From the NCBI GenBank assembly GCA_013433145.1, contig CM024172.1, positions 3,470,501 through 3,534,500 of the forward strand: a stretch of DNA of 64,000 nt, given 5' to 3'. Origin of the DNA: Ascaris suum (Eukaryota > Nematoda > Chromadorea > Rhabditida > Ascarididae). A program made the translations under genes and the position numbers. Below the pieces are notes generated by a model that was not told the origin of the DNA, did not search any database, and was given only the letters and a program-made list of their open reading frames with translations. Shown here piece after piece: positions 1 to 14,100 of this stretch (the first letter of the stretch is position 1; the number at the start of each line of letters is the position of its first letter).

Positions 1-3000
1 CTCAGATTAGCATTTCTTTTCTTTTGCGTCATCCTGCAAATTGTTACTAATTTTTCAGTGCTTTTTTCGAAAACATTGGTTTATGCTATCATACGCATGT
101 ATATGTATGCATGCGTGTCTAATAGACTGATCAAGTAGGATACCTACGCACTAATCACGAAATCTGTCGTTGTGGTTAATGCTATGGGTTGGTTTCTGTC
201 AGCGCATTTAAAATTTATACAAACACTCTTTGAAGATTTCTTCTTTTTGAGCTATTCGTTATAATATTCTCATCTGTCAGCTGTCCGCCTAACATTAATT
301 GAACATCACATTCTCAGTAGTTTTTGTACAAACAAAAATAAATTCGAAGTATAAATGACCGCCGTCCAAAATATATGTAGTTTTCTGGTTATAGTGATAA
401 TTCATTTGTTGGCCGTTGAGAGCATTGGGTAAACTTTTCCCACATAAATGCGTGCTTAGGTTAGCCTTGCTTCCTGCTTGGCGAGAAGTTGCAATGGTCG
501 TAAATCGTGGAATTTCTTCGACATACTCAAGTTCTGTGACGGTGTTTCTTACCGCTATTGAACGTAATTCTTCGGTGAATGACCAATGAAGATTACTGCA
601 TTTTTTGTACAGCCTCGCACTAGATCTCAATATTTTCCGGTGTCCATTTTATCAGTACGGCTGGGGATTTATTGAGTAGACATTTGAAAATTGCTTTTAA
701 TAAAGTGCATTGACCATTCAAAGTGACTCTCTAATAAACTGAGTAAAGTGTTCATAGAATGTGCATAGTTAGTTCATTCTATATCTCTTTTAAGGTGAGC
801 GATGATTATTCCATAAACACTGCAGCATATTTTCGCATTCTAAAATATCGCAGAATTATTTGCAGTCAGGCTTGCAACTATTAGCTAAGATTCGATGAAC
901 GAAGTATGTAAATATCGGTATGATAGGTTGATGAGTTGGTATGTTAAGATTGTAACTTTAGATTTTTAATAGTGATGGAGGATAATATGATGCTAGTAGT
1001 GATATTTTTGTTCCATTAATGCAGCAACATCACTTAGGCAAATTTAACATAACGCTATCATTCGCGTAGCAGCAATTTGCTAAATGGACCTTTCATTTAG
1101 CGAAACAAGTCCTTCAGCTGTTGTGCACGTTAAATGGATCTGAAATTTTCACTGAATTAACAGAACTATCAAATGCATTTCTAAATGTTCAGAGATCTCC
1201 TCCACTTTACGTAGAAACAACTGCATTTGGAGGGGCTAAATTTAAGACAGTTTGCTCTATAGGCTTTGGTCGAGAGCGATGCTTTTCAAGGGTGCACTAT
1301 ATCTGCGTATACGTTATGGGATGTTTTTCCTCATATTTTATCTTTCATTCTGTGCAATTCACCATTTTCAAAGTCTGTTTCACATTCCGCAATATATTCG
1401 GCTTTAGCGCTGTCGGCTTCAATGATACATCAAAAAACAATGCTCCTGCTTAATATTTTAGTAGATCACTCCAGGTCTATAAGGTTCTCTAAGATAATTG
1501 ACGCTTACGCTTGTGGCTATGCTGAGTAAATTTCGTGCTAGTTGCAAGTTTGTATGTCTATTTTTGCATGAGCAATTGAAACCACCCGTTCCTCTCTAAA
1601 GAGCACAACTTTTTGATGTCTTATTCTCTAAGAGAAGTTTTTTCCAAATCCAGTTCCGTTTTTTCTCCTCGTCCTTCATTTTACAGAAGTTTTATTGAAG
1701 TCATTCATTTATGCTGATGGGAAGTTACGCAAGCGGATGGTATGGTTCTGTGCAATTCGCTTCAGCGTTCTTTTTGTTCACTTGTGGAAGGAAGGGAGAA
1801 AGAATAAGTGCATACATACTAAAACTAATCGCATGGTTTTGCGTAATCGATGTATAGCATTGCCATGTTTTATGCATGCGTGCCTTACAAGAAATAAAAT
1901 GCACACCCTGAGCGATCGAGGATACGAGGGAGCTTTGATTAGCTTTGGTGATTTTGGTTATATTCAAATGAATAGATTATAGAAGTATAGAATACAAATA
2001 TAACATAACTTTCACACAATCATTAGCAAGTTAGAAAGTATTAGCACACTGAGGTGCAATTAAAAATATTCTTGATAGCTTCGCAACACTTGTGCCATTA
2101 ATGGTGCTATAACACAATTGGGATATGCCGATTGCTGAGGGTGTGATAAATTTTTTTGTGTGCGGCTTCGCTGTTAGCTTTGCTAAACATATATTGCATT
2201 GTTTCAATTTTCATTTCTGACTCTTCTTAGAGTATTTATTAAAAGCACTGGCATACTTTGCCTTACAGTTGATTTGTATAATACTCGAAATTTCAATGTT
2301 TTATTTGAAATTAATCCACAGCACTAGCAATAACGAATTCATATCTTCAGTAGAATCTCAATTTATTTGGTGTATATCGTATTACTTGCTTATAAGCTCT
2401 GGGATTTGTTGTGCTGGTCATATTTGAAATTTGGCTTTCATTGAACTCTTTACATAAGGGCGAATCTATAATTCTATTGTTTTTTTCATGGGGAAGCTTA
2501 AATATGAAATACAGGCAATGCACTGGAGTCGAAAAACTTCTCTTTTGCAATTTCAAACAGTCGAAAGGATGATTATGAAAAGATGAGCAGAGGAAAAGCG
2601 CACAAATGAAAATGTATAATTTCTTTCAAAGTTTTGACGTTGTCGTAAATTGTTTGTTGGATACTTTCTAAGATGCATTAAAATAACCTTTCTGAGCAAC
2701 TCGTTTAGATGGCAACGTGATAATTTTGAGAAAATACTTTGGTGAAGAGTTATTGAAATGTTTTTTCGCGAGATGAGGCGCTGTTTTTAATGCATTATGA
2801 GATGATCATTTCTGCAGATAGCATGCTGGTCGAATACTGCTCAAAATCTACTAGCAATACAAAGCTTACGAATTGTTAGTGACTTGCATGACGACTGCTG
2901 CTGAGAAAATTATTTTTGCATTCATGTAGTTGACGATACTGGCAATCGTAGTTGAGCAATAATCTGCGATCGCTGAGCAAATATCGAATAGAAAGTGTTT

Positions 3001-3288
3001 TCTTTGTATTTCAAAAGTTAGGTTGCATATGAGTTAGCACACGGAACAGTGAGTAGTGTGGTTTTATATGTCCAGAAAGTATCAATGAAAATGGGAGATT
3101 CGATGGATGCTTGAACCTTTAATCACCTTTATATGTTTTTTTTTCTTCTTTCCAACTTGAATAGCAAAATAGAAGAATTCCAGGAAACATATGGCTTGTT
3201 TCCGTTAGTGTTTTGAACACGCATTAGGTGTTATGGAAATTTCTCATCTGCTTTCACATCTTGTGAATTAACATTCGATGTTTTTCAG
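1..3288. other. probable unc-43 intron; no exon recognised
   Basis: This stretch precedes the first recognisable unc-43 exon, whose acceptor is at 3288. Open frames here are short, lack recognisable protein similarity and lack plausible splice pairs. The variable linker exons of CaMKII could be hidden here because they are short and poorly conserved. I see no RNA gene or repeat. Confidence 0.5.
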
Positions 3289-3364
3289 CACAAAAACAGG
3301 AGATCGTTCGTGTCACACAGCAGCTACTGGATGCGATTTCTTGCAAAGATTACGATTCATATGC
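3289..3364 (+). CDS. unc-43: CaMKII exon: start of association domain
   Basis: The exon follows the acceptor TTTTTCAG and ends at donor GTGAGC. It reads QKQEIVRVTQQLLDAISCKD then YDSY, the first helix of the hub domain, equivalent to [20 protein letters not shown] in vertebrate CaMKII. It opens with two bases of a split codon and leaves two bases (GC), which join the next exon as Ala. Confidence 0.93.
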
Positions 3365-4155
3365 GTGAGCTCTTTTTTTTATTGCATTTCGTTTTATTAA
3401 TGCAATAGAAGTCAGTCAAAATAAGGTATATCTTTAGGAAATTTGGTCCTTCCATTCCTTCCCCAGAAGCGCCCAAAGCCTTTATTTCCTAAATAGCGCA
3501 TAGGGGGCGCGTTTCATTATATCTTTGCTGTTTTATCCTTGTGCAACAAAGATGGTCTTATTTGTCAACTTAGAACAAGCGCTTAAGCTATCATTCTTAA
3601 AGAGTAATATAAGCTCATTATGCGCAAGTTATTGCACAGTCTAAAATGCACTTCCACTTTCTTACTCTTTTTCTCTGTGTTTAAGCTCCCGTGCGTACGT
3701 TCCAATTTTCCGGACAGCATTCCATGCATTTTATGTGCACTATGCGCACCTACGCTTTCAAAAGAACTAGAAATGTTACTAAAGGATGTCTGCCAGTTTT
3801 TTGTGGGGAAGGTGGGAGGGGAAAAGGAGGTCGTATGCGAGACTTCTAAGTGTCACAGCCAGAGTGGAAGAGCGGAGAAAACCAGTGCGTCATTCTCACA
3901 AGTATTTATTTCATATTCAACGATTCCATTCGTTACAATGTTTTTGCACGTTCCATAGGAACATCGTTTGCCCAAAGCCAATCACTTCTATGTGCAGAAA
4001 TATTTTAAAACGTTCTATAGGATAATATGGTCGATTAATAGGTTTGAGTATCTGATATATTGAATGGTTATTTCATATTCTTTCTTAGTGGCACTGATGA
4101 ACAGTTTCCTTAGAAAATTTATGCAGAAGGCTGAATTAATAGTTGAGGATTTCAG

Positions 4156-4250
4156 GAAATTATGCGATCCATCGATGACATGCTTCGAGCCAGAAGCATT
4201 GGGCAATTTGATTGAAGGCATGGACTTCCATAAATTCTACTTTGATAACA
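4156..4250 (+). CDS. unc-43: CaMKII exon: association domain middle
   Basis: The exon reads [20 protein letters not shown] then [11 protein letters not shown], the most conserved hub segment. The acceptor is GATTTCAG and the donor GTATGT. It receives one base at the 5' side and donates one base (A) at the 3' side, both in phase with neighbours. Confidence 0.95.
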
Positions 4251-4767
4251 GTATGTTGCTCTTTTCTTTCACTTATATATTCCATTCCGTTCTTAGAATA
4301 TTTTGTGGGTCATCTTGTTTCTCAAAAGTAGTTTCCGTTTCTCAAATGTTATGAGAACTCCAACCGGAAATGTCATTTCGTGGGATGTGAATGCACTTTA
4401 TGATCAGTTTTGTGTTGCTGCGACATTGAGTGGCACTGATATACGCTTAACCGAGTGCACTTGGACATCATTTTGAAACAGCGGATGATCTAGAATGAAA
4501 GCAATCGAAGCACTTTTGATGGGATGTTCCATCCGATCAGTCTTTTTGCCTAAAGTGGTCTGAAGAGAACTCTCTCGCTTTTCTAGATAAAAAGTCGAAG
4601 AACTTTATCCAAAAAACACCCGCATCTCCGTTGGTTCAATTCCGAATACATCATTAATTTAGAGTAGTCTGAAGCAATCCTAAGTTGGAGTCACTTTCCA
4701 CAGAAACGGGTTTGTAGAATACGCCGTATTTGTGCCGCACAGGTTATGAATGTTGAGCGGGCTTCAG

Positions 4768-4882
4768 GTGCCGGAATTCGCGGACCAAAGATTCACACGA
4801 CTTTGCTCAATCCGAACGTGCATCTGATGGGTGATGAGGGTGCCTGCATCGCATACATACGTCTCACTCAATTCATTGACAG
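4768..4882 (+). CDS. unc-43: CaMKII exon: association domain, beta-sheet part
   Basis: The exon encodes [20 protein letters not shown] and then [17 protein letters not shown]. The correct acceptor is the TTCAG ending at 4767; using the ACAG ending at 4742 instead gives an immediate stop in the required frame. The donor is GTGCTT after 4882. Confidence 0.94.
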
Positions 4883-5175
4883 GTGCTTCTTTCTTCTTCG
4901 TTCAAGATCACCTGTGTGATTGCTTGAAGATGCTTAGACGATTCAGGTGTTCGTTTCATAGATCAACGTAGGAGGAAATCGATGCAAGAGTTTGGGGACA
5001 GATCAAAACTTTGGGCAGTATTCTGTCGTCTTAACCGTGTGCCTGTTTTGCCAGGCTGTGGCAGCATCCACCCAGAAGGAAAATTTTGGTGTGATCAATG
5101 TTTGCACTAATTTGTTGAATGACATCAGAACAAACAAATCCTAGAAAACAAATCGTTTATGGAGTCGAGATTCAG

Positions 5176-5311
5176 GAACGGTGAAGCGCGTTCACGACAA
5201 GCACAAGAGACTCGAGTCTGGCAAAAACGCAATGGCCGTGGCTGGGTATGTGTACACGTTCATCGGACGGGAGCACCATCGTCCGTGAATACAGCCGATT
5301 GTCATTACTAA
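5176..5311 (+). CDS. unc-43: CaMKII terminal exon with stop codon
   Basis: The exon encodes NGEARSRQAQETRVWQKRNG, then WVCVHVHRTGAPSSVNTADC, His, Tyr and TAA. It closes the hub domain. The 14-residue tail after VHVH differs from vertebrate enzymes and is typical of the variable nematode end. Confidence 0.94.
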
Positions 5312-7092
5312 TTTTCCGCTTGCCATCTCTTTCCTAGTTTTGGTTACCATCGCCGCTCGCCTGCCGAACTGCCAGTAATCTCTGCAGCTCGTTCTGCTTT
5401 CATCCGTGCATAGTTCTATGAATCCGATGAATTCAAACAACATCACTAACTTTAATCGGCGGTCGGTAAGCGCTGGTAATGAACCAACAGGTTAAATTCA
5501 ATGCACCTTTTTTGTACGGGTCGACTGGGCTGCAAAGAGGATTGTCTATATTCGAATTAACAATAGGGTATATGAGTCGCATAAGGCCCAAAAAATCTAT
5601 GGATCAGGTGTGAAGTTCCGCTTTTTTCTTTCAAGTATCACCTAATTGGTTCATTAGCGACGGTGCTATGGATCGTGGCAACTAGCACAATGCTTCGTTG
5701 GATGAAAATGTTGATATGTGCTGAGTGAAGTGAATGTGATTACTTTCTTTTTATCAGCACAACCATTTCTATAAACTGCATTTGAGCGTTTTTTTTTTTT
5801 GCTCGCTTTCAAGAGCACCATCAACGGTGCTTGTTGCACTCGCCAAATGCGTGCGTATTTGCAACCTTTGCACTGCTCTCTTCTCCTTTCCTTTTTTTTT
5901 CGTATTGCTGCTGCAAAATGACCACTGGAAAAATTTGTGACGTCATTACACCAAACGCAAGCGGTTACTTAGGTGGTCATCTTTCTCCATACGAAAAATT
6001 ATACACGAAGGAATAGCAGTTCTATGTCACTGTGATAATCCAATCTATATAAAGGGAACGCATTTTTCTTTCAAATTGTTTGGGATGGGCGGCCAAATAA
6101 CGTTGAAAAGTTTTCCGCACTGTTGCTGCAAACGATATTCTTGTAAATTCGGACGCATTTTTGGCGTAATTTGAGTTGATGCAATTTTTAGACGTTGTAT
6201 TTGCTGCGCGCTGCTGCGTTTGTTGCTTTTCTGTCTCTCCAGTTTCCTGTGTGCCTATGCTGAATTGTCATTTGCTTCTTAGATATTGCTACTTTTATTA
6301 TCTTAAGAGCTGTTCAACTTTTTTTTTGGTGGATATTTTTATCGCAAATTTCTCTACCAGAGAATCAGGTGATGTTGCTTTACGTAAAGGCATCTTGTCC
6401 AACGTTTTCGCAAGTAATCATCAACGTTGGGCTCGAGTGAAACGTTCGCCGACATGCGAAATTTTATGACGCTATGTCGATTTTAGCGCATTACTGCACT
6501 CGCAGTGCATCTGCCGGTGTTGATCGAGCCGTTGTTAAACGTTGCAGATGCCATTTTACCCTCTTTCACTTAGTTCTTAGCTAAGCATGTGGGCGAATTG
6601 CCCTCATTTTAACGTCTCGGTAATGCAGTTCGTTTGCACCTGGTGTCGTTTCCACGTTTTGCCAGCATCGCGTCACATTTAGGCTATAGGTGATTTTGTT
6701 TTGCTTTATAATCTAAGTAATTTATTTTGTTTCATGTAAGAAAGTTTAATTTTTATTAGATACCTTGTAGTTGTGTGCTGTTACAGCGTTTTCAACTGTG
6801 TTCGTCGAGTGTGTCGAGCATTTCGCTTTTGTATGATTTTAAAGCAATTTTCATCGGATTTTTTTTGGTAAAAGTTAAGCCAACCGTATATATATATATG
6901 CCAACGCGTGCTGATCTGTGCGATTAAATGCACCCATTCATTTGGAGCACCCCCAAGCCAACAGCACTTTTTGAGTGCGCTGCATACGCTTCGGTACAAT
7001 ATAGAATTAATTCATTGCGGTCGCTTCGTTCATTTCCGTCATTGTTTCGGATTTTCGTCTATGAGCTCACTGAATTGTATCACAGTAAACTT

Positions 7093-7098
7093 AATAAA
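7093..7098 (+). terminator. candidate poly(A) signal for unc-43
   Basis: AATAAA on the + strand, about 1.8 kb after the unc-43 stop. It is a perfect hexamer, but the distance is long for a 3' UTR and other weak signals exist between, so the assignment is tentative. Confidence 0.2.
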
Positions 7099-9335
7099 GT
7101 GTTGAATGTGTTTTGATCTTGCATTAAATACCACTCAAGGTGTGATTCAACTAAAATAGCCTCGCGAGTAATGTTCTCAGCAGTATCAACGACTTATAAC
7201 ATTTGACTAAAAGTAGCAGCTTTTTCACACACCGACTAGCCAATACTGCTAAGAAAGCAGTACACAGTTAAACGTTCTAATTCAAATATGACAGTTAGGA
7301 GCACATGAGAATGTAAAGAGTGAGGTCTGGATTTGTAACATCAATTTTCTTCGGCATGTCTTTGCCAGCAGATGACAGGTTTGCTCTTTTTAAACCATGT
7401 CACGAATGAATTACGTTTAAAATGTTTGTTTGATCACTATTTTCGCAAATAGCGAACGAGAGGTCACTCGCGTGATGCAAGACTATCGTCATGAGGAAGG
7501 AAACCCCGTTTGTTTTTTACGATTCATTAAATCAGCGACCGCTGAGTGCTTGAGTTGAATTTAATTGCATCAAACGATTTGATTACTTTCGAACAAAAAC
7601 TTCGACCTAAATGGCCACGACAGACATATGTCGAGTTGTAAAAGTTGTGATATTTATTTCATATGCCGAGTTACAAATTAAGAGCCAAGTAAGAAGTGCA
7701 TTCTTCGAAAATGATTCCTAGCATCATTTTCAGACATACTGAATAACTTTACCAAAAGTACATCGTAGACTTCTCAAATAAGCTGCCATCGATGTCGACT
7801 CCACTTTCTATTTGATCGGAAGATTGAGCTTTTCTTATTTTCGATAGTCGAAATATAGCAGAGGTTACATTGTGAAATAAATCTTAATTGAGAATAGATG
7901 TTTTTTAGATTAATCGATCCACTTAAACGTTTTTGTATTAATTGAGCGGAACAGTTACAACCATTAGTTAATCGATGCTGATCGATAACCTCAGTAAAAG
8001 AAAAGCTAAAGAACACATCAACGGCTATCACTTTATGGTCGTCATTTTCCACTTCGCTCTCTTTGTACTCCCCTTCATGTAATGTTAACTTCCTGACTTA
8101 TGCCAATCGAGATATTTTATGGGTACCTGCTAAATAAATTCTAGCAACTCATGTTTTGTGAGTAGATTCTTTCAATTACTGCACTCGATAATCTTTGTCA
8201 CTTCATCCTTCTTGGTGCCTGTTTCCTTATAGTTGACGCGTTTTCTTATTTTTACTAATATCTTAAAATTGCACCGTACCTAATGATGCCTTGTGGATGG
8301 AACACTTTCTGAGTGAATGAAACGGTGGCTGAGGACCAAGGTATTAGGGGAAGGGAGATATGGACCCAAGATGATAGGAGAGCAGAGAGAGAGATCAAGG
8401 TGTTAAGAGAGGGGAGATACGGACCAAGACGTTAGGAGAGTGGAGATATGGATCATGCCACTGTAGCGAAAATAGTTGAGGGGAACGCTGCTGCAATTGA
8501 TGGGGAATTTTTTTTTAAGCTACGTATATGCATCTTCAGAGACTGAAACACCGTGTAGGGGAACCTTAATAGCCTCAGTATTCAAAGAGGGCTTCGATTG
8601 GCGATCTATTACTCACATGCGTTACTCTCACACTTAATTTTCGGTTTCGGCAGTTAAATTTTTTGAGGTGCTCATAGATACCGTCATGGACCTCACAATG
8701 TGTTTAAAAATATTAAATGTTGAGTAATATTCAATTGTGCCATCAATATCATGCGGGAGATCCGTGATGTTGCAGATGTTTCCGTTCTTATCAAAACTCA
8801 ACGCAAAACGCCGATCACTTTAGAGTCTAATCATAAAAAGTGATTTGCATTCCAGTGCGTCAATTCTTAACTGCAAGAACAAGTTGCAGAAATATGCATC
8901 TCGATGTGAGAAGGGGAAACAAACTTTTACAAGTGCAAACTATAAATTTCTTCAACATGTGCACGTTGCTTGCATAATACTGCTAGTATAAAATGAAAAC
9001 GTCTCTTTTAATGTCCGTTTTATTTTATTCTATGGTGTATCATTTTATCTCTTTGCTCTATGTTTCGTATTATAAACTTCGTTTATTCGCAGTGAAAATT
9101 TTCAAAGATCTTCTTGAAAAATCGAAATACGCACAAAACATTAATAAAAAGCATTTATTTATTTTATACGAAACAACAAAATAGCATTATGAAGATATGG
9201 GAACGACAAAAAGACAAGCAGCAGCTGCCATCCCGTGCGCATACCAAATTTACAGCCTCTCATGACCAAATCTACCTGAAAAGAAGTGGAATTATTTGAT
9301 TAGCCATTTACTCTCTGACAGAAGCTCTTTATATA

Positions 9336-9468
<133 letters not shown>

Positions 9469-10660
9469 GTGTGTGCTTAGTTAGAGTGCAAAAGTTCAAA
9501 AAGATAATCAATGACGTCTGACGTTTTTGAGCTATCCCCGGTGATGCGACGTCGAAGGTAGCTCTTCACCATTTTGAGGTCACATTCGTGTGCCTAAGAA
9601 GCAGTGATCCCTCATCTTTTGATGCGTTACAGCCTTAATGGTGGACAGCATTCCTATAGAAGTTTTCAAAAGATTCCACCTTAACTGTTTCCATCCCTCA
9701 ATAACTGTGTTGCAAAAAATATTTTGTATAACGTCTCATATTGCAAGTACTCGGAAATTCGATTCTTTAATAATCGACAATTTTTTAAATGAACTGCAGG
9801 AATCGATAATCTTCGCAACAGATTTTTGGGAGTTTCGAAACAATATTCCGTATCGATCAAATGAGCTAAATTGCACAAAATGATAGCGAATCGAACAACG
9901 TGGCAAATGAGTTCTCGAGCATATGCTTATGCAGTGACGCTGATAGATCGACAGTTTAATTATCTGTGATGCTTCACTTTTTCAATCACTTATACAATTC
10001 AACACATAATTGGATTTTGTAATCCAACGGCTCGCAAAGATTCCAACCAACTGATGTAAAAAAGCGTGTAGATTTTACGCATATTTAAACGTCTAAAGTG
10101 TATATGGATCGACTTGAAAGATGATTTTGTGGGTCGCCTTGTGGAGTGGAATTTTATGCTCAATAAACTTTGTAACTCCAATTCCGATGCCACTCCAATG
10201 ATTCCCGAGTTGAAACTACCAGAAAGATGGGTAAACAAGCAGACGCAAACGAACTTACACAAATACAGTCATAATGCAATGACGGACATAAATGAACTTA
10301 AATAATATTGTCATGATAACACTTTCCAAGCAAGTTTTCAGAAGCACATGAAAAAAAAAAGATTAAGCGCGCTATCCGGAAGTGCACTTTGAAATTTTGA
10401 TTTCAAAGGCGAGAGATGTAATGCATCTCAATGCGAGCTGTTACAATGAAATTGCCGATTTTTTTTTTAAGAATTCAGGTCGAATTGCGTTGAAACAGGC
10501 TAAAGTAAGCCTTTTTCTAACTTAAAGATCAGCGGCATCGATCACCTAACGATCAGAAAAGCCAGTTGTTCCTCGTAGTGATAACGGTCGCTGTCTGCGT
10601 AGGTTGCGCTGCTAAATTTGAATGTAAGAAACGTCAGGGTCTCCTGCTCACTATTGGAGC

Positions 10661-10666
10661 TTTATT
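10661..10666 (-). terminator. candidate poly(A) signal for giant unc-44 transcript
   Basis: TTTATT on the + strand, that is AATAAA on the - strand, about 440 bases after the giant-isoform stop at 11106. It is the nearest perfect hexamer I noticed in this orientation. Confidence 0.35.
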
Positions 10667-11105
10667 TCTGCGATTGGCAAGGACGTTTCAAAACTCAGAC
10701 ATCTGTGTACAACATGGGTTTAGCGATAAAATGGAGTCATAGGTTTCTTCGCAAAAACTGTTAATCCAAGGAAGAAAATTTTTACCCCAACAAACATTAA
10801 AATGTTCACATCTGGCCGATAAGAAAATGCTAATCTCTGAAATTAAAATAGGTATAGTGAGAACATGATGTTTGCCTTCGGAAACCTTGACAGCAAACGG
10901 CACTCAGAAGCACACCCAGATTTTCTACCTGTAACAAATTACTCTCTCCGCTCACAATCTCACTCAGAGGTTGCTTTCCACGTTCCTTGCTTTTTAATAC
11001 ATGAATTTACACAGTTAATGTTAGACGACTTCCAAGTATAAAAGCCTAATTAAGAAGAAATGAGTGGCAAAGAAATGCTGAAATTTCGTCAAATGGAACT
11101 CAGAA

Positions 11106-14100
11106 TCAACTTTCGAAAATATTACCATCGGTGGAAGAAGGATGCCGCCGGTGTCGTATTGTCTTAGTCACGTTGCCTTCAGAATCCACTGTTTCATACT
11201 CTTCTTCTCTAGCCAGCTCGCGAAGGCGTTGCTCGCTTTCTGTACCGGTGAACTGCACATGACTGATCACTGGATCCGTGACACGTGTGAGAACTCGTCT
11301 TGAAATGGTCTCTATGGAGCCATCCTCATTCACCTGTATTGTTTCAAACGTTGTTAACGTTGTGGGATAATCTCCCAACATAGTATCCATATCCCCAGCC
11401 AGTGAATCTTGTTCATCTTCCTGATATTCTTGGTAGGTGCCAACGGTGTCACCGCTGAGCATAGCGCGTGTATCTTGACTGGCCATTTCCTGGCTACTTG
11501 CACCTTCAAGCACAGAATCTCTGTCGTGCGGAATGTTTTCAAGTGAATCACGTAAGCTTCCATCTGTCTTTTCTATGATTTCGTATTCTTCGAAGCCCTC
11601 TTTATTGCTCTTTTGATCTGTTATTAGCACAACACCGGTTTCCAGGGAATCAGTACTTGTTTGCAGAAGTTCTGGAATAACTTGCTCAAAATCTCTTTCA
11701 ATGCTGTCAACGGGGGATGCAATTGGCGTTGTGACTTGAATCTCTTCGCCTACCGGCACAGATTTAATGTCTGAGATCGAATCAGGCTCTTCTTCGTCGT
11801 CATCTCTTACACTCATGTCTTCGACTTCTGATTCTTCACGAATGTCAGAAAGCATCATGACCTCTTCTTGTGGTGAGCCTTCTCCAACTTCTTGTTCTAA
11901 CCGCTCGAACTCAGCTAGTGAACTCGTTGAACCATCCGCCGATGTTTTCAACTTAGAAGATGCGTACAGTTCCAGCTCGCTCCCGCTTAGGCTGGATTCA
12001 CCTTTGTTGAGTACATCTCTTTCAATTCGCTCAAATTCTTGCAAACTTGTCTCAGAAACATTATCACTTGATACGTGTTTATATTTTCCTAGTAATGCTG
12101 AATCTGTTGTTTGTCCATTAGAGGAAACGCTTTGCCCATTTAACGAGTCCGCATCTTCGGGCTCCTCTTCAACCGTTTCAAGCTCTCCCTCTGATGGCCG
12201 AACTGGTTCCTCCTCTGGCGAATAACCTCTGTATTCTTCTTCCGGAGAAGAGAGCGGTGTTTCTTGCTTTGGAGACTGGCCATTATCTATCCTTTGATCT
12301 GCTTCAGACCATGTCATCTTCAATTCTGGGGTGAGACGTTCAAGAAACATTTGCGGTTCATCATGCGAGCTCTTACGAGAGCCGTTGCTGCTAGGCCGAG
12401 AAGTACTGTAGCGTTTCCCACTGCTTCCACTTTTCAAAGAAATTTTATCCAATGAATCCGAGGAATCAGATTTCACATTCGCTGCTGAGCTGGATAAAAA
12501 TTCAGAAGACTGGAATGCTGTTTCCGTTTTGTCGGTTGGCTTGCCAATGATTGTTTCTGCCCGACTTTCAGAAGAAATATCGGAATATTGCCGTAAATAC
12601 TCCTTTTCTACATCCATCGCTTTTTCGTGAATGGATTCATCAGATTGTGCGGACTGTTTCGAACATAACGGGAGTTGCGTCTCCGAAATATGTCCTTTAA
12701 CAGAGTCATCGACAGCAAAAGCCTCTGAGATTGAAACAGCACTGCCTTCCAAAGTTTGTTCGCACAAGGAGCCGATTGCATGCATTTCGCTTTGCCCTTC
12801 GAAAACAGTTGTTGGCTCCATCTTAATCTTCTCTATACTGAATGGAACAGCCTGCATCTGGCGAGTGGAAATGTCAGCACCTGTAACGATAACTATCCCT
12901 TGATCTTCCTCTTCTATAATGCACGGAGGTATTGGTGAGGTTGGTCTGCCCGGATCTGCTTCTGGAATAAGTAGTACACCGCTTGCAGAGGTCGCCAACC
13001 TTTCCTCATCTGGCTCCTCCTCATCTTCAACCGGAGCGAGTTCAATTTCAGGGACATCCGGTGTTGATGTTTTTGAATCAAAATAAACGTTGAAATTTCT
13101 AATACTTGATAATTCTTGTTCTTGATCTTGCGCTGCTGTGAAATGCCTATCCGACTGGACCGGCGACAACATAGCAATTGGCGTTGCACTTCCGTGTCGC
13201 TCCTCGCTCACGTCGCTTAAACAACTTTCCCCACCGCTTGTAGCAGTTGTATATTCAGATTCCTGTGACTGAAATCCTGGAGCAGTTTCAAATGTATCTT
13301 CTTGTGAAGTCGCGCATGTTTCGTAGCCGTCTCTCGAAGTGGCCGTTTTGTAGGTTGATTCACTATGACATAGACCTTCGCTCACATTTCTCAGTACATC
13401 GTCAATCATATTGGCAACCTCATCACATATACCTATCTCATCAGCTAATTCCTCGTCTGATTCCTCCTCGATGAAATCATGCTGAATAGCATTCGTAATA
13501 TCGAAGCCCTCAAGCTGTAGGTTTTTGTTCTCATTGGCTAAGATATCCAGTTTGTCTTTCAAATCAGATTCATAATCAACTTCATGTTCGTGCTCGGTAC
13601 CTTGCGAGGAAATTTTTGGCACTGTCGCAACATCCTCATCAACAAGCGGACTTTCATTACCGAAGCCACTCGTTCTATCAGGCATTATTATCTCATGTTC
13701 AGTAACACTCCTCTCAACATCTCCTAGTACTTCATTAATGAGTTGCTCGCTAAACTCATCGAAAATCATTTCGGGCGTGATATCACACAAATGCGTCCCA
13801 CCTCCGGCAATTATTGCTGTGTCATCTCTGTCAGATGATCCCTCACTATCTGATTGCCTTGCGGGTGGTCCTGCTGATTCACCCTCAGCTACCATAATTT
13901 CACTCCCAGATTCAACATGATAAATACCAATCTTGTCCACATTACTCAGCGCTTCTTCATCGATCTCCTTCCAGAACATTCTTTGAGAAGCTTTAATCGA
14001 GGATAGTCCACTCTCCTTTTCTCGCATGCTTATTGGCAGGTCACAGACTCCTTCTCCCAATATTGTGCCCTTCATCACTTTCTCGCTGAGATTCACCTCT

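Larger units (their letters stand above)
3289..5311 (+). other. unc-43: 3' part of CaMKII gene (unc-43), four coding exons
   Basis: The four exons 3289-3364, 4156-4250, 4768-4882 and 5176-5311 join in frame and encode the C-terminal association (hub) domain of calcium/calmodulin-dependent protein kinase II, ending at TAA 5309-5311. Family hallmarks read directly are [51 protein letters not shown] and ETRVW followed by VCVHVH. The hub domain assembles kinase subunits into the 12-14-mer holoenzyme in the cytoplasm, notably in neurons and muscle. No kinase or calmodulin-binding segment is visible upstream in 1-3288, so those exons lie left of the window. The segment matches C. elegans UNC-43 closely from memory. 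The gene points toward unc-44, 5.8 kb away. Confidence 0.95.

Noticed and set aside
4620..4660. tRNA-like GGTTCAATTCC box
   Set aside because: No matching A box or cloverleaf stems around it, and it lies in an unc-43 intron.
4743..4767. Earlier acceptor (ACAG ending at 4742) for the unc-43 exon
   Set aside because: In the required phase it runs into TGA at once; the CAG ending at 4767 gives the conserved [11 protein letters not shown] sequence.
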